A stretch of 64,000 nt of DNA from Gracilibacillus salitolerans (GTDB lineage Bacteria > Bacillota > Bacilli > Bacillales > Amphibacillaceae): assembly GCF_009650095.1 (NCBI RefSeq), contig NZ_CP045915.1, positions 2,728,001 through 2,792,000 of the forward strand, read 5' to 3'. Shown one piece after another: positions 55,027-64,000 of the stretch. The notes beneath the pieces are model-generated. The model searched no databases. It was not told where the DNA came from and saw only the letters and a list, made by a program, of their open reading frames with translations. Each line of letters begins with the position of its first letter. Position 1 is the first letter of the stretch. The translations under genes and the position numbers were made by a program.

Positions 55027-55638
55027 TTATTTCGCTTCGTTATATAAGCTTGCTACTTTATCCCAGTCTACAACATTCCAAAAAGCAGCGATGTAGTCAG
55101 GACGTTTGTTTTGATATTTAAGATAGTATGCATGTTCCCAAACGTCTAATCCTAAAATCGGTGTTTTACCTTCTGAAATAGGAGTGTCTTGGTTAGGTGT
55201 ACTAGTAATTTCAAGGTTACCATTATTTACTACGAGCCAAGCCCAACCTGAACCAAATCGACCTGCTCCAGCTGCTGCAAATTCTTCTTTGAATTTATCA
55301 AAGCTACCAAAAGCAGAGTTGATATTGTCCGCAAGTTCGCCTAATGGTTCACCGCCACCATTTGGTGATAGCAAAGTCCAGAACAAGCTATGGTTAGCAT
55401 GTCCACCGCCATTGTTTCTAACTGCAGTACGGATGTTTTCTGGAACGGCATCTAGATTTGCAAGAATGTCCTCAATTGATTTGTTTGCTAAATCATCGTG
55501 ACCTTCCAGTGCAGCATTTAATTTGGTGACATAAGTATTGTGGTGTTTGGTGTGATGAATGTTCATTGTCTCCTTATCAATATGAGGCTCTAATGCATCA
55601 TATGCATAAGGTAATTCTGGTAATGTAAAGTTTGCCAT
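55027..55638 (-). CDS. sodA: SodA, manganese superoxide dismutase
   Basis: Removes superoxide. The 203-residue protein has metal ligands H28, H83 (HANHS), D165 and H169 (DVWEHAYY), and Gly79 plus surrounding residues that favour manganese. AGGAGG precedes the ATG. It is monocistronic. MntR, which controls Mn uptake, is elsewhere in the window. Confidence 0.97.
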   Translation of the reverse strand: MANFTLPELPYAYDALEPHIDKETMNIHHTKHHNTYVTKLNAALEGHDDLANKSIEDILANLDAVPENIRTAVRNNGGGHANHSLFWTLLSPNGGGEPLGELADNINSAFGSFDKFKEEFAAAGAGRFGSGWAWLVVNNGNLEITSTPNQDTPISEGKTPILGLDVWEHAYYLKYQNKRPDYIAAFWNVVDWDKVASLYNEAK

Positions 55639-55771
55639 GTTTCATTCCTCCTATTTTTTAATTAGAAAGTATAAAAATCTCTCTATGGCAAATGGTATCA
55701 AATCACTAAAATAAAATGCAAATATTTAGCATCTACAAGCTCATGTTTTCTTATGTCTTATTCATTAAATA

Positions 55772-55801
55772 TAAAAAAACAAGCTTTTTATGTTAGCTTG
55801 T
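55772..55801 (-). terminator. terminator of the tRNA operon
   Basis: Stem ACAAGCT / AGCTTGT with a 9-nt loop followed by seven T, 6 bp after the tRNA-Phe CCA end. Confidence 0.88.
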
Positions 55802-55806
55802 TAAAA

Positions 55807-55882
<76 letters not shown>

Positions 55883-55916
55883 AAACGATATGATGTTTTT
55901 CTACAATGATTATGTA

Positions 55917-56009
55917 TGGCGGAGGAGGAGGGATTCGAACCCCCGCGGGCCGTGAAGCCCCTGGCGGTTTTCAAGACCGCTCCCTTCAGCCGGACTTGGG
56001 TACTCCTCC
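55917..56009 (-). tRNA. tRNA-Ser (UGA)
   Basis: 93-nt gene with a long variable arm (CAGGGGCTTCACGGCCCGC), acceptor GGAGGAG / CTCCTCC, anticodon loop CTTGAAA and encoded CCA. Confidence 0.97.
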
Positions 56010-56013
56010 GCAA

Positions 56014-56090
56014 TGGTGGACCCTGCAGGATTCGAACCTGCGACCGATCGGTTATGAGCCGATAGCTCTAACCAACTGAGCTAAGGGTCC
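56014..56090 (-). tRNA. tRNA-Ile2 (CAU, lysidine type)
   Basis: 77 nt, anticodon loop CTCATAA. The body GGACCCTTAGCTCAGTTGG is nearly identical to B. subtilis tRNA-Ile2, whose C34 is changed to lysidine by TilS to read AUA. The true methionine tRNA is at 56201-56274 with a different body, so I call this one Ile2 rather than Met. CCA is encoded. Confidence 0.88.
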
Positions 56091-56107
56091 TTATAATATT
56101 TGTTATA

Positions 56108-56184
56108 TGGGGCGACCGATGGGGATCGAACCCACGCATGTCGGAACCACAATCCGATGTGTTAACCACTTCACCACGATCGCC
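56108..56184 (-). tRNA. tRNA-His (GUG)
   Basis: 77 nt with the extra 5' G (G-1) pairing with C73, typical of tRNA-His; anticodon loop TTGTGGT; CCA encoded. Confidence 0.97.
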
Positions 56185-56200
56185 ATCGTTATTTTTATAA

Positions 56201-56274
56201 TAGCGGCGGAGGGGATCGAACCCCCGACCTCACGGGTATGAACCGTACGCTCTAGCCAGCTGAGCTACACCGCC
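56201..56274 (-). tRNA. tRNA-Met elongator (CAU), CCA not encoded
   Basis: 74 nt, acceptor GGCGGTG / CGCCGCT, anticodon loop TTCATAC. It has elongator (G1-U72 wobble, D-loop as in B. subtilis), not initiator, features. The sequence after the discriminator A is TTATAA, so CCA must be added by the CCA-adding enzyme. The other five tRNA genes here encode it. Confidence 0.95.
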
Positions 56275-56278
56275 AAAA

Positions 56279-56353
56279 TGGCTCCACAGGTAGGATTCGA
56301 ACCTACGACCGATCGGTTAACAGCCGATTGCTCTACCACTGAGCTACTGTGGA
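56279..56353 (-). tRNA. tRNA-Asn (GUU)
   Basis: 75 nt, acceptor TCCACAG / CTGTGGA, anticodon loop CTGTTAA, CCA encoded. First gene of the operon. Confidence 0.97.
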
Positions 56354-56387
56354 ATGAAATTATGTAATCACTGAAGCGACATTTAAT

Positions 56388-56416
56388 AATTTAACACAGC
56401 AAGATTTATTCGTCAA
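56388..56416 (-). promoter_or_regulatory. sigma-A promoter of the tRNA operon
   Basis: Minus strand TTGACG (56411-56416), 17 nt, TAAATT (56388-56393), 35 bp before the tRNA-Asn gene. Confidence 0.8.
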
Positions 56417-56464
56417 TAGTTTTGTGTGTTTTTTTAAAATAAAATTTCTGGAAACCAGTATATT

Positions 56465-56511
56465 CAAGAATGAAACATGGAGGAAGCAGTCAGAAGACTA
56501 CTTCCAACATG
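56465..56511 (-). terminator. terminator of nptA
   Basis: Stem GGAAGTAGTC / GACTGCTTCC with flanking CATG pair and a TTTCATTCTTG tail on the minus strand, 7 bp after the stop. Confidence 0.8.
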
Positions 56512-56518
56512 ATCGTAA

Positions 56519-58150
56519 TTAATGTTTTTCGCCTAGTACTTCATCAGTTATGTTGACAGCGTGGTCACCAATTCGTTCAAGGTTACTGATAATATCAGCA
56601 AATACAATACCGGCTGCACCATTACAAGCTCCTTCATTTAAACGAATTATATGTTTTTTGCGATATCTTCTTTCCATTTTATCTATTTCGTTTTCTTTTT
56701 GCACAACATTTAATGCTGCTTCTCTATCCATGTTTTCTAATGCCTTAATAGCCTCTTTCACTGTACTGATCGTTAAATCAAACATCTCGTTTAGGTCTAT
56801 CATACCTTGCTCTGTAATATCAACTTTGTTAGATATTTTGTAATTAACTAATTCTGTGATGTTTTCAAAATGATCTCCAATTCGTTCAATATCACGTACA
56901 GAATTAATCAATGCTGAATGATTGTTACGTTCTGCTTCTGAAAAATTCGTACCTGATAATTCAACTAAGTAAGACGTTATTTCACGGTCTAAATTATTTA
57001 ATGCTCCTTCTAATTGCACAGCCATTTCCGCATTTTTCTGACTGTTATTATTTAGGAACATACTTGTTTCTTCAAGCCCTTTAATCGCATATTTACCCAT
57101 ATGAATAACTTCTAATTTTGCCTGATCTAAGGCAACAGATGGTGATTGGTTAATGAATATTGGATCTAAATGCTGTGGCTTATATTTTACTGCTGTATCT
57201 TCACCTGGAATAATCTTAGTTACTAACAAGGCTAAAAACCCAATAAACGGAAATTGAATGATCGTGTTACTAAAGTTAAAAATACCATGCGCAAACGCTA
57301 TTGTCATAGCCGGATTAAGATCTAACCATCCTTGTAAATTATCAATAAAGATTGTGTAGAACCCAAGGAAACTTACCACAATAACCGTTCCAATTAAATT
57401 AAAAATAACATGAGTTAGTGCTGCACGGCGAGCGGCTACAGTTGCACCGATTGAAGCGATGACTGCTGTTATTGTAGTTCCAAGATTATCCCCGAATAAC
57501 ACTGGCAGTGCTGCCTTTAGTTCAATAGCCCCTTCTGTCATAAGGCTTTGTAAAATACCAATGGTTGCACTTGAACTTTGTACAATTACAGTGAACACTG
57601 TACCTATCACAACACCTAAGATAGGTGTTTCTGACATACTTAGTGTTAAATCATGGAACATTTGAACTTCTCTTAAGGGCTTAAGCCCAGAGCCCATTAA
57701 ATCAAGCCCAAAGAATAAGGAACCGAATCCGAATATCGTTAAACCAATATTAGATAATTTATTATTTTTTAAGAAAAATAACATAAGTGCACCAACTGCA
57801 AGGATTGGTAACGCATATTCTTTAATTTCAATACCAATAATGAATGCGGTCATCGTCGTACCAATGTTTGCCCCCATAATTACACCGATAGACTGTCTTA
57901 ACGTCATGAATCCTGCATTTACTAAGCCTACTGTTAGTACCGTTGTTCCTGTACTGGTTTGCAATAGAACTGTTACAAAGATACCTGCTAGTACACCCAT
58001 AAATGGATTACTTGTTGTCTTATCCAAGATTTCCTGCAAACGGTCTCCAGCAGTTTTTTGAAGCCCCTCTCCCATATACTTGATACCTAGAAGAAATATC
58101 CCCAAACCACCGATAAACTCAAAAATCATAGCTTGTACATTTACATCCAA
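56519..58150 (-). CDS. nptA: Na+/phosphate cotransporter with PhoU-like domain
   Basis: NptA/YjbB-type transporter of 543 residues. Eight or so membrane helices carry two QSS-containing Na/Pi repeats (LLQTSTGTTVLTVGLVNAG and IVQSSSATIGILQSL), followed by a C-terminal PhoU-like helical domain (about 355-540, with RIGDHFENITEL and RIGDHAVNITDE). It starts at a TTG. With Pst this makes two phosphate carriers within 12 kb. Import or export direction cannot be read from the sequence. Confidence 0.94.
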   Translation of the reverse strand: MDVNVQAMIFEFIGGLGIFLLGIKYMGEGLQKTAGDRLQEILDKTTSNPFMGVLAGIFVTVLLQTSTGTTVLTVGLVNAGFMTLRQSIGVIMGANIGTTMTAFIIGIEIKEYALPILAVGALMLFFLKNNKLSNIGLTIFGFGSLFFGLDLMGSGLKPLREVQMFHDLTLSMSETPILGVVIGTVFTVIVQSSSATIGILQSLMTEGAIELKAALPVLFGDNLGTTITAVIASIGATVAARRAALTHVIFNLIGTVIVVSFLGFYTIFIDNLQGWLDLNPAMTIAFAHGIFNFSNTIIQFPFIGFLALLVTKIIPGEDTAVKYKPQHLDPIFINQSPSVALDQAKLEVIHMGKYAIKGLEETSMFLNNNSQKNAEMAVQLEGALNNLDREITSYLVELSGTNFSEAERNNHSALINSVRDIERIGDHFENITELVNYKISNKVDITEQGMIDLNEMFDLTISTVKEAIKALENMDREAALNVVQKENEIDKMERRYRKKHIIRLNEGACNGAAGIVFADIISNLERIGDHAVNITDEVLGEKH

Positions 58151-58632
58151 CAGTGTTCATCCCTTCTCACAAAACTTTGTCTTTCTTTAGTATGACCAAT
58201 GTGTCGAAAGTATTGCTTTTTCTCTTTTTATTTTTCTATATCTATATAAGACAACGACAAAATTAGACAAATTCTTTCGCACACCATTCATTATTAATGA
58301 TTTGTTGAGGATTTGTAAAGGACTTTCTTGAAAATTTACAAAACCTTAACAAACAATTTCATTATAACAATATTTGGACATAATAATAGTCTTTTTGACA
58401 AAAATTTATGATATTTTTACTTGAAGAACCTTCATGAAACTGCAAGTGTCCGAAGTCCGCGATAGAATCGTTTTTTGCTCCAAGGAAACGAGTGATAATC
58501 GTAGGAAGCTTGCTAAAGCAGATGTAGACTTATTCCTTGGATGAAAACGAAGTATCTTGCCGGAGTACTTGTACAAACTCATTTCGTTAGAGGAAAGTGA
58601 AACTAATCCACTTGATTAGATTATTATGACAA
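58151..58632. repeat. gene-free gap with PhoP-like repeats and a repeat relic
   Basis: Upstream of nptA the plus strand carries TTTCTT, TTTACA, TTAACA and TTTCAT (58324-58362) at 11-bp spacing, like a PhoP box but on the strand opposite to nptA. From about 58440 to 58600 lies a GC-richer stretch with TCCAAGGAAACGAGTG and TTCCTTGGATGAAAACG, an inverted pair that also resembles the TTCCTTGGA motifs near 29762-29815. No gene seen. Confidence 0.4.
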
Positions 58633-58663
58633 AAGAAAAAAGCCTGCTTTTAGTCAACAGACT
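58633..58663 (-). terminator. terminator of the NfeD gene
   Basis: Stem AGTCTG / CAGGCT with a T-rich TTTTTTCTTTTG tail on the minus strand; it overlaps the last codons of the gene. Confidence 0.7.
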
Positions 58664-59303
58664 TTTCTTTTACTATTTTTCTATCCTTTACTAGAATTTT
58701 TGTTCCGTCTACATCTACAATCTCCACTTCAGTATCTTTGGTGATCCATTTCCCTTGTGTAATTGCACTATATTCTTTCTCATCGATTAATACCATTCCA
58801 ATCGGTCTCATATCCGTTGTCGTTATTCCCGTTTTACCGACTAATTCTTTATAGGATTGATTGATACTGGAGTACCCTGCTTCATCTGTAAGTTGATCAA
58901 ACAACGTTATCTTTGTCCACATCTGACGTTTCTTAAAAACTTTTAAAAATCCAAACGAACTGACGCCACCAATAAATACACCAATAATTGCATATGAGCC
59001 AGCAATCCAGTTAGGAGCGGTGAATCCAACAGAAACGATCATACATACAAGACCGATTACTGCCAATGTTCCATCATTTAAAACTTTACCATCAATCACC
59101 ATTAACATTAATCCAAAGAAATAAATAATAATCATGATAAAAAACATACCAGGATCTAAAAATGAAGCAAAATAAATGGTAATAAATCCAATACCTAAAA
59201 GACTAAAAATGCCTTTTGCATTGACGAGTAGTTCACCAATAAGAAAAAGTGTTGCTAGAGCAACGATGACAAAACTCATCCAATCAGCAGTTATCGTAAA
59301 CAT
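58650..59303 (-). CDS. NfeD-family membrane protein (short form)
   Basis: A 217-residue protein with four to five membrane helices (about 8-28, 30-48, 53-70, 80-95, 100-120) and a C-terminal OB-fold (about 150-215, ELVGKTGITTTDMRPIGMVLI). It lacks the N-terminal ClpP-like protease domain of long NfeD proteins. Short NfeD proteins usually pair with a flotillin/stomatin; no such gene adjoins it here. Role in membrane microdomains is inferred. Confidence 0.88.
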   Translation of the reverse strand: MFTITADWMSFVIVALATLFLIGELLVNAKGIFSLLGIGFITIYFASFLDPGMFFIMIIIYFFGLMLMVIDGKVLNDGTLAVIGLVCMIVSVGFTAPNWIAGSYAIIGVFIGGVSSFGFLKVFKKRQMWTKITLFDQLTDEAGYSSINQSYKELVGKTGITTTDMRPIGMVLIDEKEYSAITQGKWITKDTEVEIVDVDGTKILVKDRKIVKEKSVD

Positions 59304-59553
59304 TTGCTCACCTCATATCGGCTTTTTTTTATCTATCATAACATACGATAAGAAGTATCGATTAGTTTCAAATTATTATTTTTTCTTTAAGATTAAGGTT
59401 TGATACTTCTCTTTTCTTATTTTAACCTTTATAATGGACAATGGTAATGAATTTCTGACACTGATTATTGTTGATTTAGAAGGTTCTAACAGCAATTTAC
59501 CATTTTATATGTATGGAATTTTTGGAAACTGAATTAAAGGAGCGATTTTATTT

Positions 59554-60657
59554 ATGGCTTTAATACATCGAAAAAATACACGACCTCTAAAAGTAGGAAA
59601 TGTGATGGTTGGAGGTAAGGATGAAGTAGTTATCCAATCCATGACAACTACAAAAACACACGATGTCGATGCAACCGTTAAGGAAATTGAACGGCTTGAG
59701 GAAGCTGGTTGCCAAATAGTTCGTGTAGCATGTCCAGACGAACGTGCAGCTAACGCAATTCCTGAAATCAAAAAAAGAATCAATATTCCTTTAGTAGTTG
59801 ATATTCACTTTAATTATAAACTTGCGCTAAAAGCAATTGAAGGTGGCGCAGATAAAATTCGTATTAACCCAGGTAATATTGGAAAGAGAGATAAAGTGGA
59901 AGCAGTAGTAAATGCTGCAAAAGATAAAGGTATTCCTATTCGAATTGGTGTAAACGCTGGCTCTCTTGAACGCCACATTTTGGAAAAATATGGTTATCCA
60001 ACCGCTGACGGTATGGTTGAAAGTGCACTTCATCATATAAAAATTTTAGAAGATCTAGATTTTCATGACATTGTTGTATCCTTAAAGGCATCAGATGTTA
60101 AGCTAGCAATTGAAGCATACGAAAAAGCAGCTGAAGTTATTCCATATCCTTTACATTTAGGAATTACTGAATCAGGAACACTTTTTGCTGGGAGTATAAA
60201 AAGTGCTGCTGGTATGGGTGCAATTCTAAGTAAAGGCATAGGAAGCACCATGCGTATTTCTTTAAGTGCTGATCCTGTAGAAGAAGTAAAAGTTGCCAAA
60301 GAATTATTAAAAACCTTTGGCTTAGCATCAAACGCTGCAACATTAATTTCCTGCCCAACTTGTGGTCGAATTGAAATTGATCTTATCAAGATTGCAAATG
60401 AAGTGGAAGAGTATATTTCCACCATTAAAGCGCCGATCAAAGTAGCAGTACTTGGTTGTGCTGTAAATGGCCCAGGGGAAGCCCGTGAAGCAGATATTGG
60501 TATCGCAGGTGCTCGTGGAGAAGGTTTATTATTCCGACATGGAGAAATTATTCGAAAAGTACCAGAAGATACGATGGTAGAAGAACTAAAAGTCGAAGTA
60601 GATAAAATAGCTGAAGAATATATACAAAAACAAAAAGAAGAAACACAAGAAGTATAA
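59554..60657 (+). CDS. ispG: IspG, 4-hydroxy-3-methylbut-2-enyl diphosphate synthase
   Basis: Penultimate step of the MEP pathway, converting MEcPP to HMBPP with a [4Fe-4S] cluster. The 367-residue protein has a TIM barrel and a cluster-binding domain with C267, C270 (CPTCG), C302 and E309 (CAVNGPGEA). AAAGGAG lies 11 nt before the ATG. Together with dxs and ispA it supplies isoprenoids. Monocistronic, own terminator. Confidence 0.98.
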   Translation: MALIHRKNTRPLKVGNVMVGGKDEVVIQSMTTTKTHDVDATVKEIERLEEAGCQIVRVACPDERAANAIPEIKKRINIPLVVDIHFNYKLALKAIEGGADKIRINPGNIGKRDKVEAVVNAAKDKGIPIRIGVNAGSLERHILEKYGYPTADGMVESALHHIKILEDLDFHDIVVSLKASDVKLAIEAYEKAAEVIPYPLHLGITESGTLFAGSIKSAAGMGAILSKGIGSTMRISLSADPVEEVKVAKELLKTFGLASNAATLISCPTCGRIEIDLIKIANEVEEYISTIKAPIKVAVLGCAVNGPGEAREADIGIAGARGEGLLFRHGEIIRKVPEDTMVEELKVEVDKIAEEYIQKQKEETQEV

Positions 60658-60665
60658 TATTTTAA

Positions 60666-60696
60666 AAAGGCAAGCCATTAAAGGCTTGCCTTTATT
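60666..60696. terminator. bidirectional terminator ispG/yqfX
   Basis: Perfect stem AAAGGCAAGCC / GGCTTGCCTTT with a 6-nt loop and a T-rich tail on both sides. Confidence 0.92.
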
Positions 60697-60698
60697 AT

Positions 60699-61118
60699 TT
60701 ATAACGGTATAAATATCAGCGAAATTAATATAGAAACAATCGCCGTTACAATAGCCGCATTACCTAGGGTATTGGCACCTTGTCGTCTAGAAATGAACCC
60801 TAAGACGATACCACCAATAGCCAGAATTAGTGGCCAAACAAAAAAGGAAGCTAATGCTAAAACTAAACCAGCCCAACCATATGCAGTATTGACATCTGAC
60901 TGCATTTCGGTTTCTTGTTCTTCAGACTCAATCGGACGATTAAATTCATTTGCTGATAACTCAGCAGACGCTTCAGCTTCCCTCTTATATGCCTCATCTA
61001 CTGAATATAATTCATCAGTATTTACAAATTGTTTCGACTGCGGTGCTTCATCGATATGTCCATTATCGATTTTGGGTGCATTCTCAACACGTCGTTGTGG
61101 ATCCTGATGTTCTGGCAT
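60699..61118 (-). CDS. yqfX: YqfX-like membrane protein
   Basis: A 139-residue protein: an acidic soluble N-terminal half (about 1-80) and two membrane helices at the C-terminus (about 80-102 and 115-138) with GGIVLGFISRRQGA between them. It faces ispG, as yqfX does in B. subtilis. Function unknown. Confidence 0.85.
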   Translation of the reverse strand: MPEHQDPQRRVENAPKIDNGHIDEAPQSKQFVNTDELYSVDEAYKREAEASAELSANEFNRPIESEEQETEMQSDVNTAYGWAGLVLALASFFVWPLILAIGGIVLGFISRRQGANTLGNAAIVTAIVSILISLIFIPL

Positions 61119-61203
61119 ACTATAAACCCTCCCTTTCTTTTAGAGGTACATTTTTAGTATGCCTTATTTCATTTCGCTCTTACGTGGTAAATTCTACTTC
61201 CAA

Positions 61204-61911
61204 TTACGGCGCGTATGCAACAAACTCTTTATATTTTTTGGCATTTGTCTGAATACGTGTGGAATATTCACTATTCGCATGGCCATTTTTTAGCTTATAT
61301 TGCTCTAAGCCTGCCATACCACGGTGATAGGCTGTCAACGTTTCGTCCCAATTGTCATATTGATCATACAAATAATCAATATAAACTAAAGATAATTTTA
61401 TGGAATAATACGGATCAAATAAAAGATCATCTTCATATGGCATATCCGCCATATCCGCTATCCATGGTGCTGTATTTTTCATAAACTGAGCCATTCCATA
61501 TGCATGACCATATTTTGTTTCCGGACCAACTAATTCCGGATCAAAACTGTTGCCTGTTTCAATTTTTAACAGTTCATAGACAATAAATGGATCGATGCCA
61601 TACGTTTCAGCTTCTTTCACTAAATAAATTGCCCATGGTCTCATGAATTTTCCGTCACTTTCATCGACCATGACTTCTGCTATATCAAAATATTTTGGCC
61701 ATGTTTCATGTGTTAATTCAATTTCTCTTTGATTAGCCTGATTTAAGATATATTGAGCTTGAGATTCTACATTTTGCACCTCTTGCTCTAATTCGACTTT
61801 ATCTTTCTTCAGTGCTTGCATTTCTGATTTATATGAATTTACTTGATAATAGCTCCAACCTACAAGCACCAAAGCCAATACAATGCTAATCCATTGCATC
61901 TTTTCTGTCAT
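61204..61911 (-). CDS. lytic transglycosylase (SLT domain) membrane protein
   Basis: Peptidoglycan-cleaving enzyme of 235 residues, anchored by one N-terminal helix (about 6-22), then a coiled coil (about 25-65) and an SLT/lysozyme-like domain (about 90-225) with catalytic E118 in KIETGNSF and the GMAQFMKNTAPW motif. The ATG at 61909-61911 has AAGGAG 11 nt upstream. I cannot assign a B. subtilis name with certainty. Confidence 0.85.
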   Translation of the reverse strand: MTEKMQWISIVLALVLVGWSYYQVNSYKSEMQALKKDKVELEQEVQNVESQAQYILNQANQREIELTHETWPKYFDIAEVMVDESDGKFMRPWAIYLVKEAETYGIDPFIVYELLKIETGNSFDPELVGPETKYGHAYGMAQFMKNTAPWIADMADMPYEDDLLFDPYYSIKLSLVYIDYLYDQYDNWDETLTAYHRGMAGLEQYKLKNGHANSEYSTRIQTNAKKYKEFVAYAP

Positions 61912-62094
61912 GTAACTATACACTCCTTTGTTGTCAAAGCATTGCTCGACATTGTAGTTATATCTACAGCGCTACATGTTAGCGAAAAATGTCGATTAAT
62001 GCAAGTGATTCACACTCTACTCTTATTACCCTTATGCACAACACTTAAACATTATTGCATAAAATAATTGAAACAAAAAATAAAGGAGTTTTTT

Positions 62095-62382
62095 ATGATG
62101 AACGGTTTAACGAAACGTATTATAATTAGTAAATTGAAGAATATCAGTGCAAAGGAAATAACGGAATACGCCCACAAATATCATATTTCAGTTACGGAAG
62201 ATCAGGCGAAATTAATATCCAGCCATTTACAACGGAGCAGTTATGATCCAACGATTGCAGAAGATCGAGCACAAATGTTGAAAAAATTAGCTCAAATCAC
62301 AGATATCAAAACAGCCAAAGCTTGCCAACAGCTATTTCACAAAATGATAAAAGAGTATGGGGTAGAAAATTATTTCAAATAA
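62095..62382 (+). CDS. yqfT: YqfT, DUF2624 protein
   Basis: A 95-residue helical soluble protein with ISKLKNISAKEITEYAHKYH and a conserved DQAKLISSHL segment. The ATG at 62095 has AAAGGAG 6 nt upstream; nine earlier open codons were dropped. Function unknown. It matches YqfT, which lies next to nfo in B. subtilis. Confidence 0.88.
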   Translation: MMNGLTKRIIISKLKNISAKEITEYAHKYHISVTEDQAKLISSHLQRSSYDPTIAEDRAQMLKKLAQITDIKTAKACQQLFHKMIKEYGVENYFK

Positions 62383-62462
62383 TAAAGTATTATACTAACG
62401 AAAAAAACCCATTCCATCGTAACTGAAACGGGCTGATAATATAACTTATTTTATACATTTTT

Positions 62463-62541
62463 CAACTGGAATATACAACACTTATGGTGACAGTGAACTT
62501 TAAAGAGAATTCATCCATGGAGAGCAAGTATATTCCAGTTG
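62463..62541. repeat. 14-bp perfect inverted repeat around 51 bp
   Basis: CAACTGGAATATAC (62463-62476) and GTATATTCCAGTTG (62528-62541) flank 51 bp lacking an open frame. It may be a long hairpin past nfo or a small insertion. A weak hairpin (AAAACCCATTCC...) for yqfT precedes it at 62403-62433. Confidence 0.6.
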
Positions 62542-62562
62542 CTTAATATTTTTGAGTATAAA

Positions 62563-63456
62563 TTACTGATTTACAATATGTTCTTTCAAATCTGTAACAA
62601 AAGAACCATTTTTCAACATTTCGATCTCAAATTTATATGGAGGTTTTTTATTTTTCTTATCTTCTCCAACGTAAGGAGTTTCTAAAATCTTCGGCAGTTC
62701 TGTTAATTGATCATGATGGACAATTTTATGAATCGTCTCGAATCCAATATGCCCAAATCCAATATTTTCATGTCGATCTTTTCCTGCACCTTGTACATTT
62801 TTACTGTCATTTATATGAACTACTTTCAAACGATCAAGACCAATTATTTTGTCAAATTCATTTAAAACACCATCAAAATCATCCACAATCGGATATCCAG
62901 CATCATGGATGTGACAAGTATCCATACAAATGGAAAGCTTCTCATTATGTGTTACTCCATCGATAATTCTTGCTAGTTCATCAAAACTTCGACCAATTTC
63001 TGATCCTTTACCTGCCATTGTTTCCAATGCAATTTGAACATCTTGTTTTGGATCCAGTACTTCATCTAACCCTTCAATAATTTTGGCGATACCTTTATCA
63101 ACACCCTCCCCAACGTGTGCACCTGGATGAAGTACGATTTGTTTAGCTCCAATTGCTTCGGTACGATCAATTTCATTCTTTAAAAAGGTTACACCTAGTT
63201 CAAATGTTTCTTTCTTTGTCGTATTTCCAATATTAATAATATATGGCGCATGTACGACAATATCATCAATACCATTATCCTTCATGTGTTGACGGCCTGC
63301 TTCGATATTTAACTCTTCAATCGGTTTTCTTCTAGTATTTTGTGGAGCTCCAGTATAAATCATAAAAGCAGTTGAACCGTATGATACCGCTTCTTCACTT
63401 GAACCCAAAAGCATTTTCTTTCCACTCATTGATACATGTGATCCAATCTTTACCAT
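62563..63456 (-). CDS. nfo: Nfo, endonuclease IV
   Basis: AP endonuclease for base excision repair, important in spores. The 297-residue TIM barrel has zinc ligands in the [40 protein letters not shown] and VVHINDSKN motifs. The ATG at 63454-63456 aligns with B. subtilis YqfS, which is also 297 residues; four upstream codons were dropped. Confidence 0.96.
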   Translation of the reverse strand: MVKIGSHVSMSGKKMLLGSSEEAVSYGSTAFMIYTGAPQNTRRKPIEELNIEAGRQHMKDNGIDDIVVHAPYIINIGNTTKKETFELGVTFLKNEIDRTEAIGAKQIVLHPGAHVGEGVDKGIAKIIEGLDEVLDPKQDVQIALETMAGKGSEIGRSFDELARIIDGVTHNEKLSICMDTCHIHDAGYPIVDDFDGVLNEFDKIIGLDRLKVVHINDSKNVQGAGKDRHENIGFGHIGFETIHKIVHHDQLTELPKILETPYVGEDKKNKKPPYKFEIEMLKNGSFVTDLKEHIVNQ

Positions 63457-63473
63457 AATACCTCTCACCTTTT

Positions 63474-64000
63474 CTATTTTTTCTTATATTTATCTCTTTC
63501 TATTTTCTTCTTTACTTTTTGTTGTTGTTTTTTCATTTTTTTCTTATATCCTGGCTTCACTTTTTTCGGTTTTCTTATTTGTTGCCATGCTTTTTTCTCA
63601 ACTTCATTTTCAACTCTTTCACGCTTTTGCCTTACATTCCATGCTTTAGCTTCACGCCATTCCCCTTTGACGACATCATAAAACGTAAAGGTTAATCCTT
63701 TTTTCTCTAATTTCTTAATAAGTGAAATATCTTCTTCATGGTAAAGGCTAATCGCTGTGCCTTCCATACCTGCACGAGCGGTTCTGCCTACTCTATGCAA
63801 GTAGAATGATTCTTCTTTTGGTAATTGCGCATTAATCACATGGCTGACACCTTTAATATCAATACCACGGGCTGCGAGATCAGTAGCGACAATATATTGA
63901 TATTTCAACTGCTGAATTTCTTTTAGGACTCTCTTACGTTCTCGTTGGTTAAGACCACCATGAATGAGCCCAACTTCTAACCCTTTAGCCTGTAATTTTT
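63474..64000 (-). CDS. cshB: CshB-type DEAD-box RNA helicase, 5' end missing
   Basis: C-terminal 174 residues of an ATP-dependent RNA helicase, cut by the right edge. Helicase motif IV ([13 protein letters not shown]), motif V ([11 protein letters not shown]) and motif VI ([12 protein letters not shown]) are present, and the tail is very lysine-rich ([12 protein letters not shown]). B. subtilis CshB (YqfR) lies beside nfo and takes part in ribosome assembly and cold adaptation. The reading frame continues past 64000. Confidence 0.94.
   Translation of the reverse strand, partial: KLQAKGLEVGLIHGGLNQRERKRVLKEIQQLKYQYIVATDLAARGIDIKGVSHVINAQLPKEESFYLHRVGRTARAGMEGTAISLYHEEDISLIKKLEKKGLTFTFYDVVKGEWREAKAWNVRQKRERVENEVEKKAWQQIRKPKKVKPGYKKKMKKQQQKVKKKIERDKYKKK

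Noticed and set aside
56014..56090. Reading the CAU tRNA as an initiator or elongator tRNA-Met.
   Set aside because: Its body matches tRNA-Ile2, and a distinct elongator tRNA-Met is present at 56201-56274.

Overview
The window is a low-GC, spore-forming member of the Bacillaceae. Gene content and order follow the Bacillus subtilis spo0A to cshB interval almost gene for gene, read backwards. The OLE RNA, the C-minus L33 protein and many short inverted-repeat elements suggest a halophilic or alkaliphilic relative (Gracilibacillus or Oceanobacillus type). That placement is an inference; no rRNA is present. Most genes lie on the minus strand, so the operons read from right to left.

From 0.6 to 24 kb there is a dense sporulation and housekeeping block. 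In transcription order it reads aroQ/yqhT/efp, the eight-gene spoIIIA operon, accB-accC-yqhY, nusB-folD-xseA-xseB-ispA, the OLE RNA with its membrane partner OapA, dxs-yqxC-argR-recN, spoIVB and spo0A. The OLE RNA (about 8812-9438) is the least ordinary element of the window: a structured noncoding RNA of about 630 nt with its own sigma-A promoter, placed directly before the gene for its membrane protein. spo0A has a sigma-H type promoter with Spo0A boxes. The spoIIIA operon has a sigma-E type promoter and an apparent ATT start codon in spoIIIAF.

From 24 to 36 kb there are small conserved genes (yqhR/figP, yqhP, yqhO, mntR, yqhL, yqhH, yqhG, yqzE, aroK), the complete comGA-GG competence pseudopilus operon and yqgY/yqgX/yqgW. 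Compared with B. subtilis, the gcvT-gcvPA-gcvPB genes, lipM, yqhQ, and the tapA-sipW-tasA and sinI-sinR genes are missing from the places where they would be expected.

From 36 to 55 kb the genes serve the cell envelope and phosphate: an LTA-synthase family protein, glucokinase, a SpoVAF-type germination protein, the rhomboid protease GluP, yqgO (58 codons), 5-FTHF cyclo-ligase, L33, the pstS-pstC-pstA-pstB-phoU set behind a textbook PhoP box, penicillin-binding protein 2A, an MFS transporter and Mn-superoxide dismutase.

From 55.8 to 64 kb there is a six-gene tRNA operon (Asn-Met-His-Ile2-Ser-Phe) with its own promoter and terminator, a Na/Pi cotransporter, an NfeD protein, ispG, a cell-wall lytic transglycosylase, yqfX, yqfT, endonuclease IV and the start-truncated cshB helicase at the right edge.

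The longer gaps (1-677, 21190-21757, 35916-36768, 39963-40339, 58151-58649) hold dispersed palindromic repeats and no convincing genes. One of them (40127-40328) looks like a complete MITE-type element.
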